In this document: piece after piece, positions 8,813 through 17,132 of the stretch
Layout of the letters: every line of letters starts with the position of its first letter
Numbering within the stretch: the stretch's first letter is position 1
Assembly (NCBI GenBank): GCA_005799265.1
Contig: SYHD01000065.1
Span: forward strand, 1-64,000
Length of the DNA: 64,000 bases
Direction: 5' to 3'
Origin: Planctomycetia bacterium
Lineage (GTDB): Bacteria; Planctomycetota; Planctomycetia; Gemmatales; Gemmataceae
Translations under genes and position numbers: made by a program
Notes under the pieces: model-generated
What the model saw: only the letters and a program-made list of their open reading frames with translations
Databases searched by the model: none
Told to the model about the DNA's origin: nothing

Positions 8813-9344
8813 CGCGTGGCGACTGGGCCAGGTTGAAGAAATGAATCACGGGGAGAACGGGGGGGACACGGAGAAATGCCAGTGGAATTCTGCGGTAGCG
8901 ATGGTCCACGCTTCTACAGTGATCGGAATGTATTTATACTGCGCTCGGGCGGAAATGACACATTTGCCTCACTAGCCCGCAGCGCTAGCAAGGGCAACCA
9001 CGGACATCCCTTGCTGGCGCTGCGGGCTAGTGAATGAGTCAATCCTGACCGCGTGCAGTATAGGTTGTCTTTCGCTCGGTATTCAGCGTATTTCCCATGT
9101 GCCCCAGGGTTCCTTTTTCGGCAGCGAGCGGAGATGTGAGGACATTGTTAAATCGAGGCGGGCTAGGCTTTTTTTAATTAAGTTCCTCTTTTCTTTTTGG
9201 TAAGATCGGTTATCAACCTCGCCCAATAGCGATTGCAAACGAGGATTTTCGCGGGTTGACTCTGGAGACGGGGGCCTGTCATTCGTTCCCATTGACACTG
9301 GGAACGAGCGGCAGGTGGTCTCTGGCACTCACACAGGGGGCCGT
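8813..9344. other. 532-base gene-free region before gspD, with two hairpins
   Basis: No convincing coding sequence is seen; the ORF track lines crossing it are short and have no family-like composition. It contains a strong palindrome (8970-9032), an AT-rich tract around 9165-9200 that could host the gspD promoter, and a small hairpin CGTTCCCATTGACACTGGGAACG at 9284-9306, just before the gspD start. No clear sigma-70 pair could be fixed. Confidence 0.6.
8970..9032. repeat. Palindromic intergenic repeat
   Basis: Arms of 25 bases, CACTAGCCCGCAGCGCTAGC... and ...GCTGGCGCTGCGGGCTAGTG, with one mismatch and a 13-base loop. A shorter relative with CTTGCTAGCGCGC occurs at 24232-24261. No T run follows. 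Confidence 0.88.
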
Positions 9345-12300
9345 ATGAAGCTAATAAGGCGCATCGCCGTCGTCGCGCTCATGTCGGCTGGAATCTATTT
9401 GATTGGCCAGGCCGCCTCCACGTTTGCCCAGGGAACCAAAGGCGTCGATCCGAAAGCCGTGGACCCGAAGGCCGGCGACAAGAAGCCGGTTGAGCCAAAG
9501 GTCCTCCTCACGTCGTCCAAGCCGAACTGGAACGAAAAGAAGATCGCCTTCGAGATGGACAAGAAGCCGTGGGGCGCCGTCATGACCTGGTTCGCCGATC
9601 AGACGCAAATGCCATACGCCTCGCCGTACACGCCTACGGGCACGCTCACGTTCATCAATCCCAGGGACGACAAGGGCGTCGCCCGCAAGTACACCCTGAT
9701 CGAAGTCTACGACATCATCAACGAAATCCTGCAAGGCCAGCACAAATACACGATCCTGCGTGGCGACAACGTCCTGACGTTGGTCCCCGCCGATGAGCCG
9801 ATTCCGGAATTGCTTATTCCACGCGTCTCGATGGACGAGTTGAAATCGCGAGGCCGCACCGAGATCGTCGAAGTGGTCGTCGAGCCGAAGGGCCAGAACG
9901 TGGACGAATTCGCCCCCGAGTTGATCCGACTCTTGCGCCCGTTCGGTCAGGTGACGCCATTGCAGGGTTCCAACAAGCTGATTATCCGCGCGGGCGTGGC
10001 GAGCTTGCTGCGTCATGAGTCGATCATCGTCGGCAGCGAAGATGATTCCAGCGTCCACACGCACACGCACCAGTGCGAGTACATTCGGGCGAGCCAGGCG
10101 GAAGCGGTCCTGTTGCGTTCTTTGGGCTCGTTGACGCAGAACGTCGAAGTCAAGGCCGCGACGCCGATGGGCGACAGCGGCAAGGGCGGCTCTGATGGCT
10201 CGCGTCCAGGAGGCAACCAGCCCAGTACCGTCCGGCGCCTGCAGCGGCAGACCACGATCACCACGGATGAGGGAACCAACACCGTCATCATCCACGGGCA
10301 GAATGACAAGATCTCTCAAGCCAAGGCCATTCTCGTCAAGATCGACGTGCCGCGCGAGGTGGGCCAAAAGAAATACCAGATCGGGACACCGACCATCAAA
10401 TACTACGACCTGCGCGGCGGCAACGCCGAGCTTCTCGCCAAGACTCTGCAAACGGAAATCTTCAAGTCGAACGCCATCGCGCGCATCGCCGCCGAGGGGC
10501 AATCGCGTTTGTACGTTTATGCCGACCCGCAGCTGCACGCGGAGGTCAAGGAGTTCCTGTCGCGCTTCGAAGGCTCGCCGTCGGACACGCTGACGCACAA
10601 GGCCAAGTTCATGCGCGCCAGCACGCTCGAAGCCGTTCTCGTGAAAGCGCTCGGCGCTGCCATCTCGGGTCCGACCAGCGGCAGCGTCATCATGCACGAC
10701 GCCAAGGGTAAGACTCAGGGTTCCTGGTCGCTGAGCGGAAGCACGATCAACCTCAACTTTCCGGGTGGCGCCAGTTACTTCGGCGAACTCATCGACGACA
10801 GAATGTCAGGCACGGCCAAGGACGACCGGGTGGCCTGGAACTGGAAAGCCGCATTCAACGCCAAGAACCTTGTCTGGGCCGGCATTGAAGACCGTCCCGG
10901 CTACAAGGAATTGGCGTTTGAGTTTGGCGCCAAGGGCCCCGTGCCGCAAACTGGCAAACGTCCCCACACGGTCTCGTCCGATGAGGCCACCAATTCCGTG
11001 ACTGTAACAGGCTCCGTTGAGAAACTCGAGCAGTCCAGGGCGATCATCGCCAAGATGGACGCGCCTCGCTTCCAGGGGGACAAAGGCCGGATCGAAGGTC
11101 CGCCGACGATCAAGTATCACGACGTCCGCGGCGGCAATGCCGAGCAGATGATGAAGGTCCTCACCACCGAGATATTCAAGAACAACAGCGTGGTGCGGAT
11201 CTCCGTCGCCGGGCCGTCACGTTTGTTCGTCTACGCCGATCCGCAGACGCACATCGAAATCAACGAAATCATCAATGGCGACCCGCTGCCCGAGGCGAAA
11301 ACGACGTTGATCCCGTTGGTTCGGCTCGACGCCTTGAAGTTCGCCGAGCAGCTCAAGGAAATGTTCCCGAAGGAGGCGGTCCCCTATATCGGCGCCGATC
11401 CAGAAAACAACAGCCTGCGCATCCGCGGCACAGATGACCAGATCAAGGAAATCCGCACCATCATTCGGGAACTCGACGACAACCCAGCGGTGCTGGGGGG
11501 CCGTGTTCGCATGATCAACCTTGACAAGGGGAGCGCCGTGACGGTGGCCGAGGCGATCCAAATGCTCTTCCCCGAACTGCGCCCCAACGAACTCAAGATC
11601 GTGCGCCCTGGCGGCATGGATTCCCAGCCCGCGCCGAGGAAGGATCCGTTCGACATCAAGCCGGCCCTCAAGGACGAGCCCAAGAAAAAACCCGCGCCAA
11701 CGCTGCCGATGACGGACACGCAGTTTCGCCAACTCATCAAAAAAGAATTCTCGACCTCATTTCACGCCCCACAGGAGAAGGAAGCAGGGCCTGGCCCGGA
11801 AGGCAAGAAGCATCCGCCCGTGACGATCACCGCGTTCGGCAGCCGCCTGATTATCACGAGTGAAGATCCCGAAGCGATCGCCGTGGTGCAAGAGCTGATC
11901 CGCTTGCTCCTCAACACCGAGGCGGGTCCGGGAGACTTCGAGGTCGTGCGCCTCAAATACGCCAACGCCGTCGAGGTCGCCAAGGTTCTCGATGAGGCAT
12001 TCAACGGCAAAGCACAAGGCGGTGGCGGTGGCGGCGGTCGCGGTGGACCCGGCGGCGGCGGCGGCGGCGGGCTCAATATCCCAGGCATCGGCGGCATGAT
12101 GGCAGGCATGCTCGGCGTCGGTGGCGGCGGCGCAAGTTCCGGCCGCGTCGAGAACGTTCGCATCGTCGCGGACCCGGCCACCAACTCCATGCTCGTCAAG
12201 GCCAAGCCGCTCGACATGCTCACCATCCGCAGCTTGCTCCGCAACCACATCGATCGCCGCGACATCGAGAACGAAGTCGCCATCAAGACCTTTGTCATGG

Positions 12301-15300
12301 AGCCGCTCAAATATGCCTCGGTCACGGAGGTCGCGGACATCATCCGCCAACTGTACGCCGAGAACATGGTCAGCCGCACGCAGCAGTCGGGACAGTCGTC
12401 CGGGATGTCCGGCTTCATGTTCGGCGGCGGCAGTCGGCCCACGGACGGCTCAGGCACCGACCGCAGGGCAATCCTGCACATCGGCGTGGACCCGTCCAAT
12501 CGCCTGATCGTATCGGCGCCGCAGCCGCTTTTTGACGACATCGAGAAGCTCGTCAAGCAGCTCGACGTGAAGGACGCCAAGCAAGAGGTGCGCGTCGTAT
12601 CGAGCAAGGGCATCGATCCGGTCTTGTTGGAACGCGCCATCGACGCCATCCAGGGCAAGAACCCCGGCACAAGTCGGCAATCAGGCAACGGTCAGGGCTT
12701 CGGCGGCACTTCGTCCTTCGGCGGCGGAGGCTTCCGCGGCACATTCGGCGGCGGATCCCCCTTCGGCGGCAGCTCCCCCTTCGGCGGAGGAGGCGGCGGG
12801 CCAACTTTCATCATGCCAGGCGGCGGAGGCATTCCCAGTTTCACGCCAGGCGGCGGGGGAGGTGGTACTCCAAGCTTAACCCCTGGCGGCGGGGGAGGAG
12901 GCTTCCGCGGCAACGGCGGCGGAGGCGGCTCTCCAACCGGTGGAGGCAAAGGCCGAATCAGCAGGGCAGACTTCGGAGGACCGGATTTTTTCGTCTCGCG
13001 GGTCATGGATGACCCTGAAGTGTCCCCTTTCTACGATCCCGCTGAAGATCAACAACCCGCAGGCATCGGCTTCGATCGCTATCTGAAATCGGTCTGGCAG
13101 CCAATTGGTTACGAATCGCCCAATCGCTTCGTCTTCACCGCGCTGACGCAACAGCCTGACGAGGGGCAGCCGAAAGGGCCCGCCAAGAAAGCCCCCCTGG
13201 GCAAAGGCAAGGAATTGGGCGACGGCATTGTCGACGCCCCACGCCTTCCCATTGAGATCGTCCCCGTCCCCGAACTCGGCCAGCTCATCATCCGCGCCCG
13301 CAATCAGGCCGACCTCGAACGGGCCCTCGCCCTCATCGAACTTCTGCGCGAACGTGCCGAGCCCGCCCAGGTTAAGATCAAGATCATCTCCTTGCGCTTC
13401 GGCGACCCGACAAGCGTCACGAACATTCTCAACAACTTCTACGGACGGGTTAACCTTGGTCAAAACGTGATCACGATCGGTCCCGGCCGCGGCCCGGCCG
13501 GGGCGCCGGGGGCCGTGCAGCCGACCGCGCCGACCGCGCCCGGGCAGGCGCCCGCGGTCGCGCCGACCGCCACACTCGCGCCGGCGGCGCTGCCGTCGAA
13601 CATCGTTTTCATTCCCTTGACGCGCTTCGGCGCGATCCTCGTCGCCGCTCCATCGCAAGGGCGCATGGACGACATCGAAAAAATGATCTACGACCTGGAT
13701 CAGCCGCCGTCCGACGTGCATCGCGTCGTCCCCTTCACGCTCAAGCGCGCCTCGGCGCTGCGCGTCACCACCGTGCTGAACAACTTCTACGCCACGCGCT
13801 TCCCGCAGCCCGAAGCCAACCAGGTTCGCATCACCTCCGAGAACGGCTCGAACACGGTCTTCGTGCAGGCCTCGCCCGCGGACCTCGTGGAAATTCGCAC
13901 CCTCATCGAGCACATCGATAACCCTGACAACAACCAGGTCGAGCAGGAACTGCGCGTCATCAAGCTCAAGAACGCCGTCGCCACCGATCTGGCATTCCTT
14001 TTGCAAGTGTCGATCGGCAATAACACTTTGACGGTTCCGGAAGTGGGAGTCCCCGGAGCACAAGCAATTGGCGGCGGCGGCATCGGCGGCGGCGTTGGCG
14101 GGCAACAGGCCGCGTTCGGCCAGCAGATACCCTTGACCAAGGACATCAAGCTGCGCTGGTTTTTGCCGCAGAAAGACGGCAAGCCGATCGAATCGGGAAT
14201 CCTGGAGGACATACGCATCGCTCCCGACGCGCGGACCAACTCACTCGTTGTTTCCGCGCCCGCGAAGACGATGCCGATCCTGCTCGCGCTCATCAACGAC
14301 CTTGACACGCAGCCGAAAGCCACGTCGCACATCACGATTTTCAACTTGCGCACGATCGACGCTCTGCAAACGGCGACAATGCTCCAACAGCTCTTCGTCG
14401 GCACCGGCGGCGCCGGCGCGGCGGGGGCCCTGGGCGGCGCCGGCGGTCTGGGTGGCGGTGTCGGCGCCGCGGGCGCGACCCGGCCGCTCACCATGACCAT
14501 CAGCGGCACCGCACCCGACGGCGCCCCCATCATCGATCTGCGCATCACCGTCGATCAAAAGACCAACAGCCTCATCGTCGCCGGCAGCCAGAACGACGTC
14601 GATGTGGTGCAGGCTATCATCGCCCGCATCGAAGACACCGACTTCCCGCAAAGACAGAGCACCGCGGTCCGCCTGCGCAACGCCACGGCGGTCGATGTTG
14701 CCACCGCGGTTAATGACTTCGTCACCAAGATCAACACCGTTTTTACGGCGAACGGCCAGAATACGCCGTACCACATGATCGATCGCACCGTGGTCGTGAC
14801 AGCCGAGCCGGTCTCGAACTCGATCATGATTAACGCGACGCCGGAGTACTTTAACAAAATCTTGCAACTCGTCGCCCAGCTCGACACAACGCCGGCGCAG
14901 GTCGTCATCCAGGTGCTGATCACTGAGGTGTCCATGCTCGGCTCCGAGGAGTTCGGCATGGAAATCGGCTTGCAGCAACCGCTCCTGTTCCAGCGCGGCA
15001 TTCCGGGCGTGACCGGCACCGCGGGCACGGCCGCCTATCAGACGTTCACTCCGGGCTACAGCTTCAATAATCCCAATCTGACGTTTCCCGACAACGCGCT
15101 TCTTGCCCCGAGTACGGTCGGCTTTCAGGGCATCAACGACCTCGGCGTCGGCCGCGTTTCGAAGGGGGGGGGCCTAGGCGGCTTCGTCTTCACGGCCGCG
15201 AGTGATTCGGTCAGCGTCTTGATCCGCGCATTGAAGATCCAGGGGCGTCTCACGGTCTTGAGCCGGCCGCAGGTCATGACGCTGGACAAGCAAGTCGCCT

Positions 15301-16220
15301 ATCTGAACGTCGGTAAGTCGATCCCTATCCCCGGCACACCCGTGGTGACCGGCAACCTCGTCGTTCCGGCGGCGCCGACGTATCAGAACACCGGTATTAC
15401 CTTGCAAGTCACGCCGCAGATTACGCCTGATGGCCGCGTGCTCATGCGCGTCCTTCCTTCGATCTCCTCGGTGGGGGAATCGTTCAACATTGGGGCAGGC
15501 ACCACCGCGCCAGCGTTTAATCAGCAACAACTGGAAACGACGGTTGCCGCCAACGACGGCGAGACCATCATGCTGGGCGGACTGATCACCAAACGCGAAG
15601 AGAAAAACGAAAACAAGATCCCGTTCCTGGGTGATTTGCCCTTCCTCGGCGCGGCGTTTCGTTACCGCACCTACAAGAACCAGAAGACCGAGATGATCAT
15701 CATCATGACGCCGCACATCGTCCGCAACCAAGAGGAAAAGGAGCGCATCATGACCGAGGAGACTCGCCGCGTCAATTGGGCGACGGGGGACGTGATACAC
15801 CTACACGGTTCGAGTTCCGCGCCCATGTCCTTCCTGGCCCCGCCGCCCATGCCGATTCCCGAACCGCAATCGAAGGGGCCGCCCGTTCGCGTTAACCCGG
15901 CAGCGCCGGCCGAGCGCCCGCCGCAAAACATCACGCCCGTCGAAGCGCCGCTCTTGCCGCAAGCGAAGCGTACGCCGAGCGACACGAACACGCTGATGCA
16001 AAGCATCTTCGGTAAGCGGAAGGCCACGCCGTCGCAACCGTCAACCACCACGCCGAACTCGACGGCCGACTATACGACGAAGGTCCAGTATGGGCTGCCC
16101 AATCCGAGTACGCCGCCATTGCCGGAGATTATTTCGCCCGGCGTGCCCGAGCCGCCGATCCAGCCGCCGCCGTTGGGCGGGAATTTCAATGGAATCAGTC
16201 AGGGAGCGGGGAAAAGGTAG
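9345..16220 (+). CDS. gspD: Giant secretin GspD (about 2290 residues)
   Basis: Outer-membrane secretin of the T2SS, three to four times the usual length (650-700 residues). The ATG at 9345 gives a clean signal peptide (MKLIRRIAVVALMSAGIYL...TFAQ); the track start at 9315 is a GTG upstream. Many secretin_N (N1-like) modules follow, recognised by repeated TNS(L/M)xV(K/S)A and (I/L)xxLD endings. Low-complexity glycine-rich linkers occur near residues 890-910 and 1120-1205. A ~180-residue unit is duplicated near residues 240-420 and 415-655. The C-terminal secretin domain (about 1850-2120) is intact: QVLITEVSMLGSEEFG, SRPQVMTLDKQVAYLNVG, GITLQVTPQI, and ENKIPFLGDLPFLGAAFR. The last ~140 residues are proline-rich. 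A long periplasmic stack may fit a planctomycete envelope; that is inference. Confidence 0.92.
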   Translation: MKLIRRIAVVALMSAGIYLIGQAASTFAQGTKGVDPKAVDPKAGDKKPVEPKVLLTSSKPNWNEKKIAFEMDKKPWGAVMTWFADQTQMPYASPYTPTGTLTFINPRDDKGVARKYTLIEVYDIINEILQGQHKYTILRGDNVLTLVPADEPIPELLIPRVSMDELKSRGRTEIVEVVVEPKGQNVDEFAPELIRLLRPFGQVTPLQGSNKLIIRAGVASLLRHESIIVGSEDDSSVHTHTHQCEYIRASQAEAVLLRSLGSLTQNVEVKAATPMGDSGKGGSDGSRPGGNQPSTVRRLQRQTTITTDEGTNTVIIHGQNDKISQAKAILVKIDVPREVGQKKYQIGTPTIKYYDLRGGNAELLAKTLQTEIFKSNAIARIAAEGQSRLYVYADPQLHAEVKEFLSRFEGSPSDTLTHKAKFMRASTLEAVLVKALGAAISGPTSGSVIMHDAKGKTQGSWSLSGSTINLNFPGGASYFGELIDDRMSGTAKDDRVAWNWKAAFNAKNLVWAGIEDRPGYKELAFEFGAKGPVPQTGKRPHTVSSDEATNSVTVTGSVEKLEQSRAIIAKMDAPRFQGDKGRIEGPPTIKYHDVRGGNAEQMMKVLTTEIFKNNSVVRISVAGPSRLFVYADPQTHIEINEIINGDPLPEAKTTLIPLVRLDALKFAEQLKEMFPKEAVPYIGADPENNSLRIRGTDDQIKEIRTIIRELDDNPAVLGGRVRMINLDKGSAVTVAEAIQMLFPELRPNELKIVRPGGMDSQPAPRKDPFDIKPALKDEPKKKPAPTLPMTDTQFRQLIKKEFSTSFHAPQEKEAGPGPEGKKHPPVTITAFGSRLIITSEDPEAIAVVQELIRLLLNTEAGPGDFEVVRLKYANAVEVAKVLDEAFNGKAQGGGGGGGRGGPGGGGGGGLNIPGIGGMMAGMLGVGGGGASSGRVENVRIVADPATNSMLVKAKPLDMLTIRSLLRNHIDRRDIENEVAIKTFVMEPLKYASVTEVADIIRQLYAENMVSRTQQSGQSSGMSGFMFGGGSRPTDGSGTDRRAILHIGVDPSNRLIVSAPQPLFDDIEKLVKQLDVKDAKQEVRVVSSKGIDPVLLERAIDAIQGKNPGTSRQSGNGQGFGGTSSFGGGGFRGTFGGGSPFGGSSPFGGGGGGPTFIMPGGGGIPSFTPGGGGGGTPSLTPGGGGGGFRGNGGGGGSPTGGGKGRISRADFGGPDFFVSRVMDDPEVSPFYDPAEDQQPAGIGFDRYLKSVWQPIGYESPNRFVFTALTQQPDEGQPKGPAKKAPLGKGKELGDGIVDAPRLPIEIVPVPELGQLIIRARNQADLERALALIELLRERAEPAQVKIKIISLRFGDPTSVTNILNNFYGRVNLGQNVITIGPGRGPAGAPGAVQPTAPTAPGQAPAVAPTATLAPAALPSNIVFIPLTRFGAILVAAPSQGRMDDIEKMIYDLDQPPSDVHRVVPFTLKRASALRVTTVLNNFYATRFPQPEANQVRITSENGSNTVFVQASPADLVEIRTLIEHIDNPDNNQVEQELRVIKLKNAVATDLAFLLQVSIGNNTLTVPEVGVPGAQAIGGGGIGGGVGGQQAAFGQQIPLTKDIKLRWFLPQKDGKPIESGILEDIRIAPDARTNSLVVSAPAKTMPILLALINDLDTQPKATSHITIFNLRTIDALQTATMLQQLFVGTGGAGAAGALGGAGGLGGGVGAAGATRPLTMTISGTAPDGAPIIDLRITVDQKTNSLIVAGSQNDVDVVQAIIARIEDTDFPQRQSTAVRLRNATAVDVATAVNDFVTKINTVFTANGQNTPYHMIDRTVVVTAEPVSNSIMINATPEYFNKILQLVAQLDTTPAQVVIQVLITEVSMLGSEEFGMEIGLQQPLLFQRGIPGVTGTAGTAAYQTFTPGYSFNNPNLTFPDNALLAPSTVGFQGINDLGVGRVSKGGGLGGFVFTAASDSVSVLIRALKIQGRLTVLSRPQVMTLDKQVAYLNVGKSIPIPGTPVVTGNLVVPAAPTYQNTGITLQVTPQITPDGRVLMRVLPSISSVGESFNIGAGTTAPAFNQQQLETTVAANDGETIMLGGLITKREEKNENKIPFLGDLPFLGAAFRYRTYKNQKTEMIIIMTPHIVRNQEEKERIMTEETRRVNWATGDVIHLHGSSSAPMSFLAPPPMPIPEPQSKGPPVRVNPAAPAERPPQNITPVEAPLLPQAKRTPSDTNTLMQSIFGKRKATPSQPSTTTPNSTADYTTKVQYGLPNPSTPPLPEIISPGVPEPPIQPPPLGGNFNGISQGAGKR

Positions 16221-16337
16221 TTCCGAGTCAATCCCAAGGAAGGGAGCCGCCGAGATGATCCGTCCAGCCAGCTCGAACCCAATTCGAAGAAGCGTTGCCA
16301 GCGCACTGCGCGACTGTGAGAGAATAAATTACTACGC

Positions 16338-16417
16338 ACGCACAGGCGCCAAGGCGCCAAGAAATACCGGCGGAATGCAGCGAATTTTCTTTCTTTGCGT
16401 CTTTGCGCCTGTGCGTG
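16338..16417. repeat. Inverted repeat upstream of lipoprotein gene
   Basis: Left arm CGCACAGGCGCCAAGGCGCCAAG and right arm CTTTGCGTCTTTGCGCCTGTGCG are imperfect complements about 30 bases apart. It lies in the 223-base gap between gspD and the lipoprotein gene. It is a separate family from the TTAGC-type palindromes. Confidence 0.75.
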
Positions 16418-16443
16418 AGACCCTTTTGCATATCCACCGCGTC

Positions 16444-17067
16444 ATGAAGTTTCACGCACGGAGGATCTGCCATCGCCTGTTCTGCCTGTCGCTCGGCGTC
16501 CTGGCCGTGGCGCCGGTTTCCGGCTGCACCGCGTTTCAACAGCTAAGCACCAAAAATTGGCTCGACGCCAGCTGGTTCGAGGGCGATTCGGCGAAGCCCG
16601 CCAGCCAGGTCCTGACACGCTGGGATAATCGCGTTCGCATCACCGAAAACAGCCAGGCGGCCGGCGCTCCCCTTACGGGCTTGGCCGGCCGCGTCTATTT
16701 CTTCAACGAAGACATCAAGAAAGCGGTGGATGCCAACGGGTTCATCCTCGTGCAGATGTATGACATGACGGAGATACGCCCGGGCGTTCCACCGAAAAAA
16801 CTCGCCGTGTGGCAGTTCGACCCGCACAGCCTGAAACGCCTGAAGGGAGAGGATGTCGCCGGGCCGAACTACACGCTCTTTTTGCCGTGGGAGGAATATG
16901 ATCCCGCCGTCAAGAAGGTGCAGCTACAGGTCTCCTACTATCCGCTTCGGGGCACGCCTTATTACACCAATCCGCAGATGCTGACCTTGCAACCAGACGA
17001 TGCCCCGACGCCGACGATCGTCGGACGCCAGATCACGCCGGCGTCGCACCAGACGCCCGCGAAATAG
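16444..17067 (+). CDS. Predicted lipoprotein downstream of gspD
   Basis: About 207 residues. The ATG at 16444 gives a leader with a lipobox (LAVAPVSGC, lipidated Cys near residue 28); the longer ORF of the track begins inside gspD. The mature part contains GLAGRVYFFNEDIKKAV, FILVQMYDM and later VQLQVSYYPLRGTPYYTNP, a beta-rich pattern without an enzyme motif I recognise. Being the last gene of the secretion locus, on the same strand, it may be a pilotin or secretion-associated outer-membrane protein, but that is only positional. Its stop is followed at once by a family-2 palindrome. Confidence 0.75.
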   Translation: MKFHARRICHRLFCLSLGVLAVAPVSGCTAFQQLSTKNWLDASWFEGDSAKPASQVLTRWDNRVRITENSQAAGAPLTGLAGRVYFFNEDIKKAVDANGFILVQMYDMTEIRPGVPPKKLAVWQFDPHSLKRLKGEDVAGPNYTLFLPWEEYDPAVKKVQLQVSYYPLRGTPYYTNPQMLTLQPDDAPTPTIVGRQITPASHQTPAK

Positions 17068-17073
17068 CCATCG

Positions 17074-17129
17074 GCCGCTTGCGGCTTAGCGTTCGGAGTC
17101 GAGTACGCGAACGCTAAGCCGCAAGCGAC
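17074..17129. repeat. REP-like palindrome, family 2 (GCCGCTTGCGGCTTAGCGTTCG)
   Basis: Arms of about 22 bases, GCCGCTTGCGGCTTAGCGTT and AACGCTAAGCCGCAAGCGAC, around a 12-base loop. Related copies lie at 33634-33690, 43185-43231, 49269-49347 and 53297-53350, and a half copy sits inside a gene at 23079-23101. It separates two convergent genes. Confidence 0.9.
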
Positions 17130-17132
17130 AAA

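Noticed and set aside
8727-8975. 82-residue ORF after gspM
   Set aside because: Overlaps gspM in another frame and runs into the palindrome; no ribosome site or motif.
9351-10697. 448-residue minus-strand ORF opposite gspD
   Set aside because: Shadow of gspD; charged, low-motif composition typical of the complementary frame in GC-rich DNA. The same applies to 12876-14105.
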